A stretch of 29,783 nt of DNA, from positions 1 through 29,783 of the forward strand of contig DMBU01000137.1 in the NCBI GenBank assembly GCA_003446015.1, given 5' to 3'. Positions 1 to 7,358 of this stretch are shown one piece after another; the stretch's first letter is position 1; each line of letters begins with the position of its first letter. The notes under the pieces were generated by a model. It did not search any database. It had not been told where the DNA came from and saw only the letters and a list, made by a program, of their open reading frames with translations. Origin of the DNA: Bacteroidales bacterium (GTDB lineage Bacteria; Bacteroidota; Bacteroidia; Bacteroidales; UBA12077). The translations under genes were made by a program, and so were the position numbers.

Positions 1-44
1 TTCGTAAGGATCGACTAATTAAATCTTATCTCATGTAGTAAAAA

Positions 45-80
45 AAATGTCACGTTTATACCGGTAAAAACGTGACATTT
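45..80 (-). terminator. Rho-independent terminator of the hipBST operon
   Basis: Perfect 13-bp arms (aaatgtcacgttt at 45-57, aaacgtgacattt at 68-80) enclose a centre that is itself an 8-bp palindrome (taccggta, 59-66). On the minus strand the stem is followed at once by a run of T (complement of the A run at 41-47). It lies 18 bp beyond the hipT stop, as expected for an operon terminator. The nested palindrome could also serve as a protein-binding site, but termination is the simpler reading. Confidence 0.8.
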
Positions 81-98
81 CTATTCTCGAAATATGTT

Positions 99-1025
99 TT
101 AGAGTTCAAGTAGTTTTATTCTTTTTCCCAATAATTCCTTATAATCATCTTTTAGATTTTGACTTAAAAAGGAACTGTCAATTAGCTCAAACCACGAAGG
201 TATTGTGCTTTGTAATTCTTTAAGTGTCTTATCAATCACCGTTTGGTTGAGTTTTAATCTTTCTAATCCCAAATATTCAATTAGAATATTTTTAGTCATG
301 TTTTTCTTTTTGCCTTTTAATGCTAAGGCGGTTTCTTCAACATCTTTTCCAAGAACTATACTTGAATTTAGAAAATCATATGCCGGGCATAATTCTATCT
401 TATCATTTTGAGAAATAATTGAATAATTCTTAAGATGCATATCTTCATTTCCAGTTAAAAAATTAAATAAAAATCGCTTGTAGAATTTGATTTTTTCTAT
501 TTGTGGAAAAGTGCAGTTATCATCAATTAGATTAATTAATCTTTCAACGGAAAAATTATATTTAGTTTCTCTTGTTTCTCCAGCCAGTTGCGCAAAATCT
601 TCAACATGTAATTTATCGCTTCTCCCGGCTCTGTCATATCTTTTAATAAAATAGGATAGGGTACCATCTTTAGAATATACCATTCCATGCATTGGCGTAT
701 CAATTCCACATTTGGATGCCATTTTCATGGTTACATCTTCATTCTCTGGTAATTGTGGATATGCATAATGCTGTGGTTTTATGATATATTTTCCTTTAAT
801 ATCTACAATATCAAACTTGGATTGTTTAATATTTAAAATCGCACTCAGCTTAGGTTGTACACCTTGTATTGACATCCTGGTTGCACGTTTTGCTGCTTCA
901 TGTCGTTGCTCTTCAGCTGAATAGTTTAAATCATTCAGATCTGTAAGATAGCGTGAAATATATTTTAACCCGTTCAGAGAGTATTTACCTTCACAGTTTT
1001 CGTAGGTAATAGGACATTTATTCAT
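99..1025 (-). CDS. hipT: HipT-like serine/threonine kinase toxin (HipBST system)
   Basis: 308-aa HipA-type kinase core without the N-terminal subdomain, which is encoded by the preceding gene. Visible motifs: the Gly-rich loop SIQGVQPK (residues 52-59) with S52 as the likely autophosphorylated serine, the ATP-binding lysine K83 (IIKP), catalytic D195 in NEDMHLKN, and metal-binding D217 in AYDF. In the characterised E. coli O127 system HipT is the toxin and phosphorylates tryptophanyl-tRNA synthetase; the target here is not known. The start codon overlaps the hipS stop by 4 bp (ATGA), so translation is probably coupled. The E. coli HipT loop carries two serines (SIS), whereas this one has SIQ, so only the first phospho-site is kept. 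The length (about 310 aa, against about 440 for canonical HipA) fits HipT. The alternative, a split HipA whose two parts reassemble, is functionally close. Confidence 0.87.
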   Translation of the reverse strand: MNKCPITYENCEGKYSLNGLKYISRYLTDLNDLNYSAEEQRHEAAKRATRMSIQGVQPKLSAILNIKQSKFDIVDIKGKYIIKPQHYAYPQLPENEDVTMKMASKCGIDTPMHGMVYSKDGTLSYFIKRYDRAGRSDKLHVEDFAQLAGETRETKYNFSVERLINLIDDNCTFPQIEKIKFYKRFLFNFLTGNEDMHLKNYSIISQNDKIELCPAYDFLNSSIVLGKDVEETALALKGKKKNMTKNILIEYLGLERLKLNQTVIDKTLKELQSTIPSWFELIDSSFLSQNLKDDYKELLGKRIKLLEL

Positions 1026-1333
1026 GGCATTTCCTCCACACTTGCAGCACCAACTAAATCTGCTCCGGTAGCAATTAATTGGCTGAAGTAATCATCCTTA
1101 TCTATTTTTTTAAATCTCAATAGACCATCCAACTGTATTCCTTCAGGTAAAAGGCCGTCAAAAAATGGAGGAAAAGAATTAAAATTAAATTCTTTAAGTT
1201 CAACAGGCATAGTTAATGAGATTGGATCACCATTATAGTTATCATCATAGGTGAACTTATACTTCTTATTTTTTTCAACCTCGGTTAAATAACCTGCCAA
1301 CTTATTATGCATATATACTTTAGCTATTCTCAT
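1022..1333 (-). CDS. hipS: HipS-like protein (HipA N-subdomain-1, probable antitoxin)
   Basis: 103-aa protein matching only the N-terminal subdomain of HipA, with the conserved core FDGLLPEG (about residues 59-66) and the terminal block TGADLVGAASV. In full-length HipA this domain is fused to the kinase. In HipBST it is a separate protein, and in the E. coli O127 system HipS is the component that neutralises HipT. It overlaps hipB upstream by 14 bp and hipT downstream by 4 bp, so the three genes are surely one transcript with coupled translation. The ORF is intact and of the expected size for HipS (about 100 aa), which argues against a frameshifted hipA. Its antitoxin role is inferred from the family. 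Confidence 0.85.
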   Translation of the reverse strand: MRIAKVYMHNKLAGYLTEVEKNKKYKFTYDDNYNGDPISLTMPVELKEFNFNSFPPFFDGLLPEGIQLDGLLRFKKIDKDDYFSQLIATGADLVGAASVEEMP

Positions 1334-1559
1334 CTTCTGTATTATATTTATCCATTAATGGACTATTCAATTCTATACTAATATTTAATGCTTTTAGCAC
1401 ACTAATAATTGATTTAAACTGGACGGTTTCTTTCCCTTTTTCAATATCAAATACAACGGTTTTACCAATACCAGCTACATCAGCTAACGATTTTTGACTT
1501 AGTCCAGCCTTTTTTCTATGATATTTGATAATATTTCCAAGATGTTGTATGTAATCCAT
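1320..1559 (-). CDS. hipB: HipB-like Xre-family HTH regulator
   Basis: 79-aa protein with a single Cro/C1-type helix-turn-helix at about residues 9-60 (KAGLSQKSLADVAGIGKTVV, followed by DIEKGKETV), then an acidic tail. It is the first gene of the operon hipB-hipS-hipT. HipB proteins dimerise and autorepress their operons. Here three identical-consensus inverted repeats lie directly upstream (1567-1582, 1639-1654, 1710-1725), a strong indication of autoregulation. The start at 1559 is the only methionine ahead of the HTH and sits 7 bp from the first operator. DNA binding to these sites is inferred. Confidence 0.87.
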   Translation of the reverse strand: MDYIQHLGNIIKYHRKKAGLSQKSLADVAGIGKTVVFDIEKGKETVQFKSIISVLKALNISIELNSPLMDKYNTEDENS

Positions 1560-1566
1560 GTTAAAT

Positions 1567-1582
1567 TACTGTTTAGGCAGTA
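1567..1582. promoter_or_regulatory. Operator 1 of hipBST (TACTG-N6-CAGTA)
   Basis: Inverted repeat TACTG-TTTAGG-CAGTA, extendable to TTACTG/CAGTAA. It lies in the probable 5' leader, 7 bp before the hipB start. It shares arms and spacer length with two further copies upstream. HipB is the likely ligand. Confidence 0.78.
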
Positions 1583-1600
1583 AAAATACATGTTTTTAAT

Positions 1601-1635
1601 CAAATATCAAATTAATTTATGTTAAAATCAACAAA
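1601..1635 (-). promoter_or_regulatory. Tentative hipBST promoter between operators 1 and 2
   Basis: On the minus strand a TTTG (complement of 1632-1635) precedes two imperfect -7 boxes, TTAATTTG (complement of 1608-1615) and GATATTTG (complement of 1601-1608), each one mismatch from TAnnTTTG. The spacers (16 and 23 bp) are not ideal. The position between two operators is what a repressed promoter would show, but the boxes alone are weak. Confidence 0.3.
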
Positions 1636-1638
1636 AAA

Positions 1639-1654
1639 TACTGCTAAGACAGTA
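1639..1654. promoter_or_regulatory. Operator 2 of hipBST (TACTG-N6-CAGTA)
   Basis: Inverted repeat TACTG-CTAAGA-CAGTA. Its centre lies 72 bp from that of operator 1 and 71 bp from that of operator 3. The arms are identical to the other two copies while the spacer differs, as expected for a dimer-binding site. Confidence 0.78.
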
Positions 1655-1709
1655 GAAATGATTGTTTTTTATTAAAATTTGGAAGAAATATGATAATAGT
1701 GCGTATAAT

Positions 1710-1725
1710 TACTGTTTTAGCAGTA
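1710..1725. promoter_or_regulatory. Operator 3 of hipBST (TACTG-N6-CAGTA)
   Basis: Inverted repeat TACTG-TTTTAG-CAGTA with the longest arms of the three (ATTACTG/CAGTAAT, 1708-1727). It lies about 150 bp upstream of hipB, too far to cover the promoter directly, which suggests cooperative binding or looping with the other two sites. Confidence 0.75.
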
Positions 1726-1727
1726 AT

Positions 1728-1914
1728 AAATATCGATTATAAGTTAAAGAAAATCTCTAATTATTTACAACTGTTACAACTTCTACCTTTTTATTGAATT
1801 ACGTAAGAATTAGTAAGTTAGTTGATAATGCCAATAAAATTACTTTCTGTCTTGGTAAATGATTGAGTATGAAGAATAATGCTGGGTGATAGCAAAAAAA
1901 TACCTGCATAGCGT
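1728..1914. other. Intergenic DNA between hipBST operators and recombinase
   Basis: AT-rich DNA with no ORF. Together with the operator region it makes a 355-bp gap (1560-1914). A GTTTAAAC palindrome (1913-1920) overlaps the recombinase stop. I see no terminator, attachment site or RNA gene here. Confidence 0.5.
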
Positions 1915-2811
1915 TTAAACTATAAATTCACTATGGTAAAGATATTTTAACGGGCTAAATCCTAGTTTAGGATTAACCCTTGCAACATGCAAATAGGTCA
2001 TGGTATTTTTAATGTCGACATGCCCCAACTGGTTTTTAACACTTACAATATCAAGTCCATCCTCCAATAAATGAGTAGCATAGCTGTGACGTAAAGTATG
2101 CACACTTGCTTTTTTCCGAATATTACATTTCTTCAATGTTTTTCTCATGATCCTTTGTATGCTTGACTGAGTCATTGGTAATCCTTTTTGTAGGCTGTTA
2201 AAAAGATAAACTTCAGGTTTAAATATTTCTATATATTGTTTTAAACCTCGGATTAAAATGTTAGAAATTGGCACGTATCTGTCTTTTTTAAACTTTGATT
2301 GTCTTATATGAATCATTTTACGATCCAAATCAACATCAGAAATAAATAAATTAATCGCTTCACTAATTCTTAATCCCGCATCATAGATCGTTGCTAAAAT
2401 AACTCTCTGTTTTAAACTTTCGGGGGTTTTAAGTAATAATTTAATTTCTTTTTTAGATAAAACTACAGGCAATCTTTGAGATTGCCTAACACAAGGTAAT
2501 ATAACATTTAAATCGGGTCTGTTGTGTATATTAAATATATGTCTTAGGCCACAAATGAAGTGTTTAAAACTGCTCAAGCTCGGAGAATGATTTTTTAGAT
2601 AATAAGCCATGTATTCTTCAATCTCTTCTGTGCTTAATGCTAATGGCGATCGTTTATAAAACAATACCAGTTTACTAATTTGCAATAAATAATCTTCTGC
2701 ACAAGAAATACTTTTACCTGCCACTAAAAATTTTCGGATTAATGTATTACATATTTCCTTAAATTCTGGTACTTCAGTGCATGCTCTTGATTTAAATGTT
2801 TGTTTAGTCAT
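1915..2811 (-). CDS. Tyrosine recombinase/integrase (XerC/D-like, orphan)
   Basis: 298-aa site-specific recombinase. The N-terminal SAM-like core-binding domain covers about residues 15-105 and the catalytic domain about 118-285. The full active site is visible: R148 (DAGLRISE), hairpin lysine K173, H238 and R241 (HTLRH), H264 (LGH), and nucleophile Y273. The C-terminus (YLHV, then FSPLKYL) resembles integrases of integrons and those that accompany IS91-like elements in Bacteroidota. The extra IntI-specific segment between the second conserved arginine region and the hairpin is absent, so it is not an integron integrase. No transposase or excision factor lies next to it. Its substrate is unknown, but its place between a toxin-antitoxin operon and uncharacterised genes marks a mobile or formerly mobile region. 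XerC/XerD housekeeping function is unlikely. Confidence 0.88.
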   Translation of the reverse strand: MTKQTFKSRACTEVPEFKEICNTLIRKFLVAGKSISCAEDYLLQISKLVLFYKRSPLALSTEEIEEYMAYYLKNHSPSLSSFKHFICGLRHIFNIHNRPDLNVILPCVRQSQRLPVVLSKKEIKLLLKTPESLKQRVILATIYDAGLRISEAINLFISDVDLDRKMIHIRQSKFKKDRYVPISNILIRGLKQYIEIFKPEVYLFNSLQKGLPMTQSSIQRIMRKTLKKCNIRKKASVHTLRHSYATHLLEDGLDIVSVKNQLGHVDIKNTMTYLHVARVNPKLGFSPLKYLYHSEFIV

Positions 2812-2899
2812 AAGATATTTAAAAATGATTATTAATTTTAACCACCAGAGATAAATAAAAATATTTTCGTATTCGTAGATTTATTAAAAAAATGATATC

Positions 2900-3394
2900 A
2901 TGTTTGATGATCACGATGAATTAGAAGAAATGCTTCCGGAAAAACTACCTATCTATAAAAAAGGCCAGGAAATCTTTACCGTTGTAAAAGATATTACCGA
3001 TTTAATACCTGAAGATAATGATATTCTGCAGGATATTAAAGGACAAATGCTTTCGGATGCTGCTATGCTTACGGTTAAGGTTGCAGGTGCCGAAGGTGGT
3101 GATTTATATGATATACGAATGCAAAATGCTGCAATAATTCGTAAAGCTGCAATGGATTTAATGGTGCAAAATCATTCACTGGAAGCATTTGGATTTGAAT
3201 ATGTGGAATACTTTCAAATTGTTCGTAATTTAATAGAAGAATATCGATTGTTATTCATTGATTGGGTACAAGGTTTCGATCAATGGAATTATATAATTGA
3301 CCGCTGGAGCTTGTTTAATCCTCCGGGAGTTGGCCCGCACGATAAAGACCCTGATGATGATATACCTTATAATCCGGATGATTTTCTTGAATGA
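2900..3394 (+). CDS. Uncharacterised acidic alpha-helical protein
   Basis: 164 aa, no recognised family. It is predicted soluble and largely helical, with a middle section rich in Ala/Met helices (about residues 50-115) that contains AGAEGGDLYDIRMQNAA. An aromatic helix follows (DWVQGFDQWNYIIDRWSLF, about 122-140). The tail is proline- and aspartate-rich and strongly acidic (DKDPDDD, then PDDFLE). There is no signal peptide or membrane segment. It is divergent from the recombinase (88-bp gap) and followed by 256 bp of non-coding DNA, so it is probably monocistronic. No function can be assigned. The start is the first ATG of the frame; no clear ribosome-binding site is seen. Confidence 0.75.
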   Translation: MFDDHDELEEMLPEKLPIYKKGQEIFTVVKDITDLIPEDNDILQDIKGQMLSDAAMLTVKVAGAEGGDLYDIRMQNAAIIRKAAMDLMVQNHSLEAFGFEYVEYFQIVRNLIEEYRLLFIDWVQGFDQWNYIIDRWSLFNPPGVGPHDKDPDDDIPYNPDDFLE

Positions 3395-3650
3395 TTTATA
3401 CCCGATCTGTTCTAATTTTCAATCAAATGTTTGTTTTAATACCCGATGGTGTATAATCTTAAGATGGTTGTAATCGAAGGATGATATAAACTTTTTGGGC
3501 TATTTAAACCAGTGTGATTAAAAGAAAAATAGTTTGAATATAATTTTTTGTAACAACTCTCTGTATTTTTATAGTTTATTAATATTTTTATTCATTATGT
3601 TGAAGAATTTTGTTTGCATTTTGTATCAATAGAAAAAGTTTAAGGTAGAT
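3395..3650. other. Intergenic region
   Basis: 256 bp of AT-rich DNA. It contains two copies of atacccgat, near 3397 and 3438, and an imperfect direct repeat, gatggtgtataatc/gatggttgtaatc (about 3445-3475). No terminator or gene was found. The promoter of the SWIM gene must lie here but shows no clean TAnnTTTG box. Confidence 0.45.
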
Positions 3651-5375
3651 ATGACAAATAAGTTGACATTACAAGATTTAATTAGTTTGATTCCTGTAAA
3701 AATATTAAATCGAGGGCAGGAATATTTTGAAGATGGCAATATACTTGAAATGAATCAAGATTCGAATGGAACCTGGTATGCCGTTGTTGAGGGAAATTAT
3801 GGTGATTATGAAGTTGAGCTAGAAATAGACAGTAACGGTAATGTAGGTGGTTTTTATTGCGATTGTCCGTATGACGAAGAATTATGCAAACATATTGCTG
3901 CAGTAGCGTTGGCAATTAGCAAAAATAAGATAATATCGATTGTACCCGTTGAAGAGCAAAAGAATGGTGAGTGGAAGCAATTAATACAAAATGCTAAAGC
4001 AGATGATTTACGCGATTTTATGCTTGATTTTGGACAGAAAAACCATGAATTCAGACACCAGGTGGAATTAACATTTTCACAACCTGAAACGGTTCAAAGT
4101 TCTAACAATATTGCTTACTATCAAAATCAGATAAGTGGTGTTTTTGATTCTTATGATGATGGCGGGTATTTAGATTATCGGAGAAGTCATGAGGCTATGC
4201 GTGATGTCAATCATTTTTTAAACAAAGCAGATAATTATTACGACAAAGGAAATTTGAATGAAGCCTTTTGTATTGCAGCAGCCATAGTTGAGGAGGCTTT
4301 AAGTGCAATACAATACATGGATGATTCTTCCGGTGAATGCAGTGCAGCTATTTATGGATCTTTCCAGGTAATTGAAAATGTTATAGATAACACAAAATCA
4401 GAAGAATTGCAAAACAGGATATTTGAATGGTTGTATAAACAAGTGCAAAACCCTGATTATAATGATTACGGAATAGGGGATCATTTAGATCCTATATTTT
4501 TTAAAACGGCTATATCCTTAAAAAAGCACGATTTGGCATACCAGCTTATTGATCAGAAAATAGAAAAAATTAGGAATACTGATAGTTGGAGTGCAAATTT
4601 CTATACAGAAAGTTATTTGTCGTATAAAATAGAGCTTTTGCAATCTGAAGGAAGATTGACTGAAGCTGATGTAATTATAGATCAGAACCTTCAATTCGAA
4701 GAGTTTCGTCAAATTCGTGTAAAGCAGGCAATAGATAACAATAATTTTGCAAATGCAGAAAAACTTATTTTGGAAGGTATTAAAATTGCTCAAAAACAAG
4801 ACTTGCCAGGAGTAATTCACAAATGGAAAGACCAGTTACTAGATCTTAATAAACAACAAAATAAAAATAAAGAATATAGTGAGTTAGCAAGAGAGCTATT
4901 TGTAGAAAATACTTCGGAAATTAAATATTTTCTACTTTTTAAAAGAACAATTTTTAAGGAGCACTGGATAGAACAACGTAATAAGTTAATTCTCGAATTA
5001 AAAAACAAAAAGTGTGGTTACTATAAAGGTGTTCCTGTTGATGATTTAGCTCATATCTATATTGAGGAACAAATGTTTGATGATTTATTTAAACTGGTTA
5101 GTAAATCGAATAGTATTTACACAATAATTAGGTATACCGATCACTTAAAAGAAGAATATTCTGATGATTTAATCAAAATGTATAAATCGGCTATTGAAGG
5201 AGCGGCATTGTATGCTGGTAGAAATGTATATGCCGATCTGGTAGAATATTTGAAACTAATGGCAAAGCTAAAAGGTGGTTTAAAAGCTGCAAAATCTCTT
5301 AAAGAATCATTATTGGACAAATATAAAAATCGTCCGGCAATGAAAGACGAATTTAAGAAACTTAATTGGAATTAA
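3651..5375 (+). CDS. SWIM zinc-finger protein with helical-repeat C-terminus
   Basis: 574 aa. The N-terminal 100 residues carry a SWIM zinc finger with pattern C70-x-C72-x6-C79-x-H81 (CDCPYDEELCKH), preceded by the usual beta-rich segment (GDYEVELEI). SWIM domains bind DNA or proteins and are often fused to SNF2 helicases. Here there is no helicase; instead about 450 residues of predicted helices follow (roughly 150-574), with TPR-like pairs such as NEAFCIAAAIVEEAL. It has no signal peptide and is probably cytoplasmic. A gene for a UPF0158 protein follows after 21 bp in the same direction, so the two are probably cotranscribed. A purine-rich AAGG stretch lies just before the ATG. The molecular role is unknown; the SWIM assignment is firm. 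Confidence 0.88.
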   Translation: MTNKLTLQDLISLIPVKILNRGQEYFEDGNILEMNQDSNGTWYAVVEGNYGDYEVELEIDSNGNVGGFYCDCPYDEELCKHIAAVALAISKNKIISIVPVEEQKNGEWKQLIQNAKADDLRDFMLDFGQKNHEFRHQVELTFSQPETVQSSNNIAYYQNQISGVFDSYDDGGYLDYRRSHEAMRDVNHFLNKADNYYDKGNLNEAFCIAAAIVEEALSAIQYMDDSSGECSAAIYGSFQVIENVIDNTKSEELQNRIFEWLYKQVQNPDYNDYGIGDHLDPIFFKTAISLKKHDLAYQLIDQKIEKIRNTDSWSANFYTESYLSYKIELLQSEGRLTEADVIIDQNLQFEEFRQIRVKQAIDNNNFANAEKLILEGIKIAQKQDLPGVIHKWKDQLLDLNKQQNKNKEYSELARELFVENTSEIKYFLLFKRTIFKEHWIEQRNKLILELKNKKCGYYKGVPVDDLAHIYIEEQMFDDLFKLVSKSNSIYTIIRYTDHLKEEYSDDLIKMYKSAIEGAALYAGRNVYADLVEYLKLMAKLKGGLKAAKSLKESLLDKYKNRPAMKDEFKKLNWN

Positions 5376-5396
5376 ATTATACTAATCGAATAAGTT

Positions 5397-5963
5397 ATGA
5401 ATACAAAAAAGCTTATGGATGAAATTCTTGCGATTTTAAGAAGCATTCAGAATGATGAAAAGAAGCTTAAATTATTGCACGATTTTATGATGAAGGAGAT
5501 TTATGATGAATCAGAATTGGAAGAAATTCCTGAAAAATATAAAAAAGTTATTTTCGAAATTGCAGGTAATCTATTAGTTGGATTTACGTGCTTTTTTAAT
5601 CTGGAAACATTGGAGGTTGAATCTATTCCTCAAAAAATGATTGATGATCCTGAAGAATTTGAAATGATTACAGGAGAAAAATACACCGATGCAGAAATGA
5701 AACATCTTCAATGGCAAAAATATATCGAAGTGGAACCTATGGAGTCGCACGAGGCATTTAAGGTAATGGAATATTTTATTGATGAGGTAGATGACGATAA
5801 TCTGCAAAACAAGCTGACAAATGCACTAAACAGAAACAAACCTTTTGCCAATTTCAAGTATATTGTCGAAACGTCTGAATACAGGCAGAAATGGTTCGAT
5901 TTCCGACAAAAACAATGGGAGCTTTATGTATGGGATACTCTAAAAACAGGAATTAACACTTAA
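5397..5963 (+). CDS. UPF0158 family protein
   Basis: 188-aa soluble protein. It shows the family signature: a beta-strand block CFFNLETLEVESIP (about residues 61-74), then a W...IEVEPMESHEAFKVM segment, and the C-terminal KPFANFK and WFDFRQKQWELY motifs. UPF0158 has no established biochemical function. The gene sits 21 bp after the SWIM gene and converges on the next gene with an 8-bp gap. The tight spacing suggests a functional link with the SWIM protein, which is an inference from position only. Confidence 0.82.
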   Translation: MNTKKLMDEILAILRSIQNDEKKLKLLHDFMMKEIYDESELEEIPEKYKKVIFEIAGNLLVGFTCFFNLETLEVESIPQKMIDDPEEFEMITGEKYTDAEMKHLQWQKYIEVEPMESHEAFKVMEYFIDEVDDDNLQNKLTNALNRNKPFANFKYIVETSEYRQKWFDFRQKQWELYVWDTLKTGINT

Positions 5964-5971
5964 TAGTCAGT

Positions 5972-6439
5972 TTATTTCTTTTTTGTTTTTTTCTGTTTTA
6001 ATAAATCTCTTGCAACATCAACTGACATAAAACATATCGTTTCGTAAGATTCTTTACCACTTTCAACCAAATGATAAGCATTGATAAAATTATAATACGC
6101 CACTTTTGCACGTTGTGTTTTTTTTGCTTCTATCAACGTTAGATAGCTTGAATTCCTAGATTCTTTTTCAAAAACCTTCTCTACATAAGATTTAAGTTGT
6201 TCATCTAAGATAATGACTTCTTTATCAAGTATTTTCTTTTCCTGCTTCCTTTTTGCTTTGGTACTTTCAGCCATAATATCTCTCACAACACCTTGCTTTA
6301 CTGCATTATAATCTTCTTGTGAATGAGTTGGCCATGCCATTAAAGAACCACCATTTTTATCTGGTGGATACAACCAAATAGTTTTTTTTAATTTCTTTCT
6401 AATTTTTCTGGGTAACCTGAATGACTTATTTTTTTCCAT
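5972..6439 (-). CDS. Uncharacterised basic protein
   Basis: 155 aa, not recognised. The N-terminus is strongly basic (RLPRKIRKKLKKTIWLYPP), followed by a Gly/Trp segment (NGGSLMAWPTHSQEDY) and then mixed-charge helices ending in a lysine-rich tail (KQKKTKKK). There is no signal peptide or membrane segment. The basic ends suggest nucleic-acid or membrane-surface contact, but this is only a composition argument. It is convergent with the UPF0158 gene and 82 bp downstream of the next minus-strand gene, so those two may share a transcript. No terminator is visible between the convergent genes. Confidence 0.65.
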   Translation of the reverse strand: MEKNKSFRLPRKIRKKLKKTIWLYPPDKNGGSLMAWPTHSQEDYNAVKQGVVRDIMAESTKAKRKQEKKILDKEVIILDEQLKSYVEKVFEKESRNSSYLTLIEAKKTQRAKVAYYNFINAYHLVESGKESYETICFMSVDVARDLLKQKKTKKK

Positions 6440-6521
6440 AAGTTATTTTTTTAACACCTTAAAATTGTTTTGATTCAATATTTGTTTATCAACCTCTGGA
6501 TGTTTGCCTTTAACCCGCTGA

Positions 6522-7358
6522 CTAAATTTCTAATCCAGGGACAATTATTTGGTAAATGTCCCATCCTCCGTAATCACTTGGTTTAAGCTTAAACATTCCA
6601 CTCCCGTTATAACTTACTCCTTCCGAAGAATTGTTAAAACATCCTATGTAATGAACTTTACATGTTAATATTGCATCTGTTTTGTCTTTATTAATGCTTA
6701 TCTCGTCTATTTTATTAGAAATGATTTTGAAATAATCGAACGAATCAAGAAAATTGTTAATCTTCTTAATTACAACTTTTTCATCTAACTTCTCTTCTTT
6801 TGAATTCCGGTAATTTTCTGTATCAATGTATATCAAATCATAACCATCTCCGCTGATATTTTGCATTTTAGACATTGTACATCTGAAAAAATAATCGTAG
6901 GCTTGTTCAATATCAAGTTGAGCATTGGGGTAAAAATCTTCGTAGATGAAACATGTGTTCATGCCTTCAATGTGAATATTTTCAATCTCATAAATAAATA
7001 ACTCTTCGGTAATAAAACGGTAAAGCTCTTTTTCTTCAACTTCACATAATGTGTCTAGGATGATATTGTTATTATTCATTAAATCAAATAACCTCTGCAA
7101 TTCAAAGTGAATTTCATTGGGTTTTAGTTCCTGAGCTCTCTTGAAAGCAGGTTCTCCTATGGCTTTAAATACACTTAGAGTTTCAGAATTATTGAATTGC
7201 TGCTCAAATTTTTCTATATTATTTAGCCATTCATTTTCTATTTCTGTTGGAAGGTAGCTCCTCTGGCTAAAATGAGCGCTATATTTATCTTCTAACTCTT
7301 TTTTCTTAAGTTCATTATCAATTTTCTGATTGTAATTATCATTCTTCGAATTATTCAT
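6522..7358 (-). CDS. Uncharacterised protein, possible NTF2-like C-terminus
   Basis: 278 aa, no recognised family. The first 40 residues are polar and lysine/asparagine-rich, followed by a helical region (about 45-130) and a mixed alpha/beta C-terminal half. The last 75 residues (strands around DAILTCKVHYIGCF and GSGMFKLK, ending GGWDIYQIIVPGLE) have the strand pattern of NTF2-like or SnoaL-like domains; this is a guess from pattern. There is no signal peptide. It lies upstream of the basic protein gene in the same direction (82-bp gap). The start at 7358 follows a T-rich leader with no Shine-Dalgarno. Confidence 0.65.
   Translation of the reverse strand: MNNSKNDNYNQKIDNELKKKELEDKYSAHFSQRSYLPTEIENEWLNNIEKFEQQFNNSETLSVFKAIGEPAFKRAQELKPNEIHFELQRLFDLMNNNNIILDTLCEVEEKELYRFITEELFIYEIENIHIEGMNTCFIYEDFYPNAQLDIEQAYDYFFRCTMSKMQNISGDGYDLIYIDTENYRNSKEEKLDEKVVIKKINNFLDSFDYFKIISNKIDEISINKDKTDAILTCKVHYIGCFNNSSEGVSYNGSGMFKLKPSDYGGWDIYQIIVPGLEI

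Noticed and set aside
205..411. Plus-strand ORF inside hipT
   Set aside because: It lies wholly within hipT on the opposite strand, has no family signature and no start signal; similar opposite-strand ORFs (for example 4518-4820, 12702-12923, 21060-21251, 29432-29656) were left out for the same reason.
99..1333. hipS and hipT as one hipA broken by a frameshift
   Set aside because: Both ORFs have their own starts, overlap by ATGA as in designed operons, and match HipS and HipT lengths and motifs.
1913..1920. GTTTAAAC palindrome at the recombinase stop as an attachment site
   Set aside because: An 8-bp palindrome of this composition is expected by chance in AT-rich DNA and no second copy or flanking repeats were seen.
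1915..3394. Integron with integrase and gene cassettes
   Set aside because: The recombinase lacks the IntI-specific insert, and no attC-like sites (paired RYYYAAC/GTTRRRY) were found between the following genes, which also lie in both directions.
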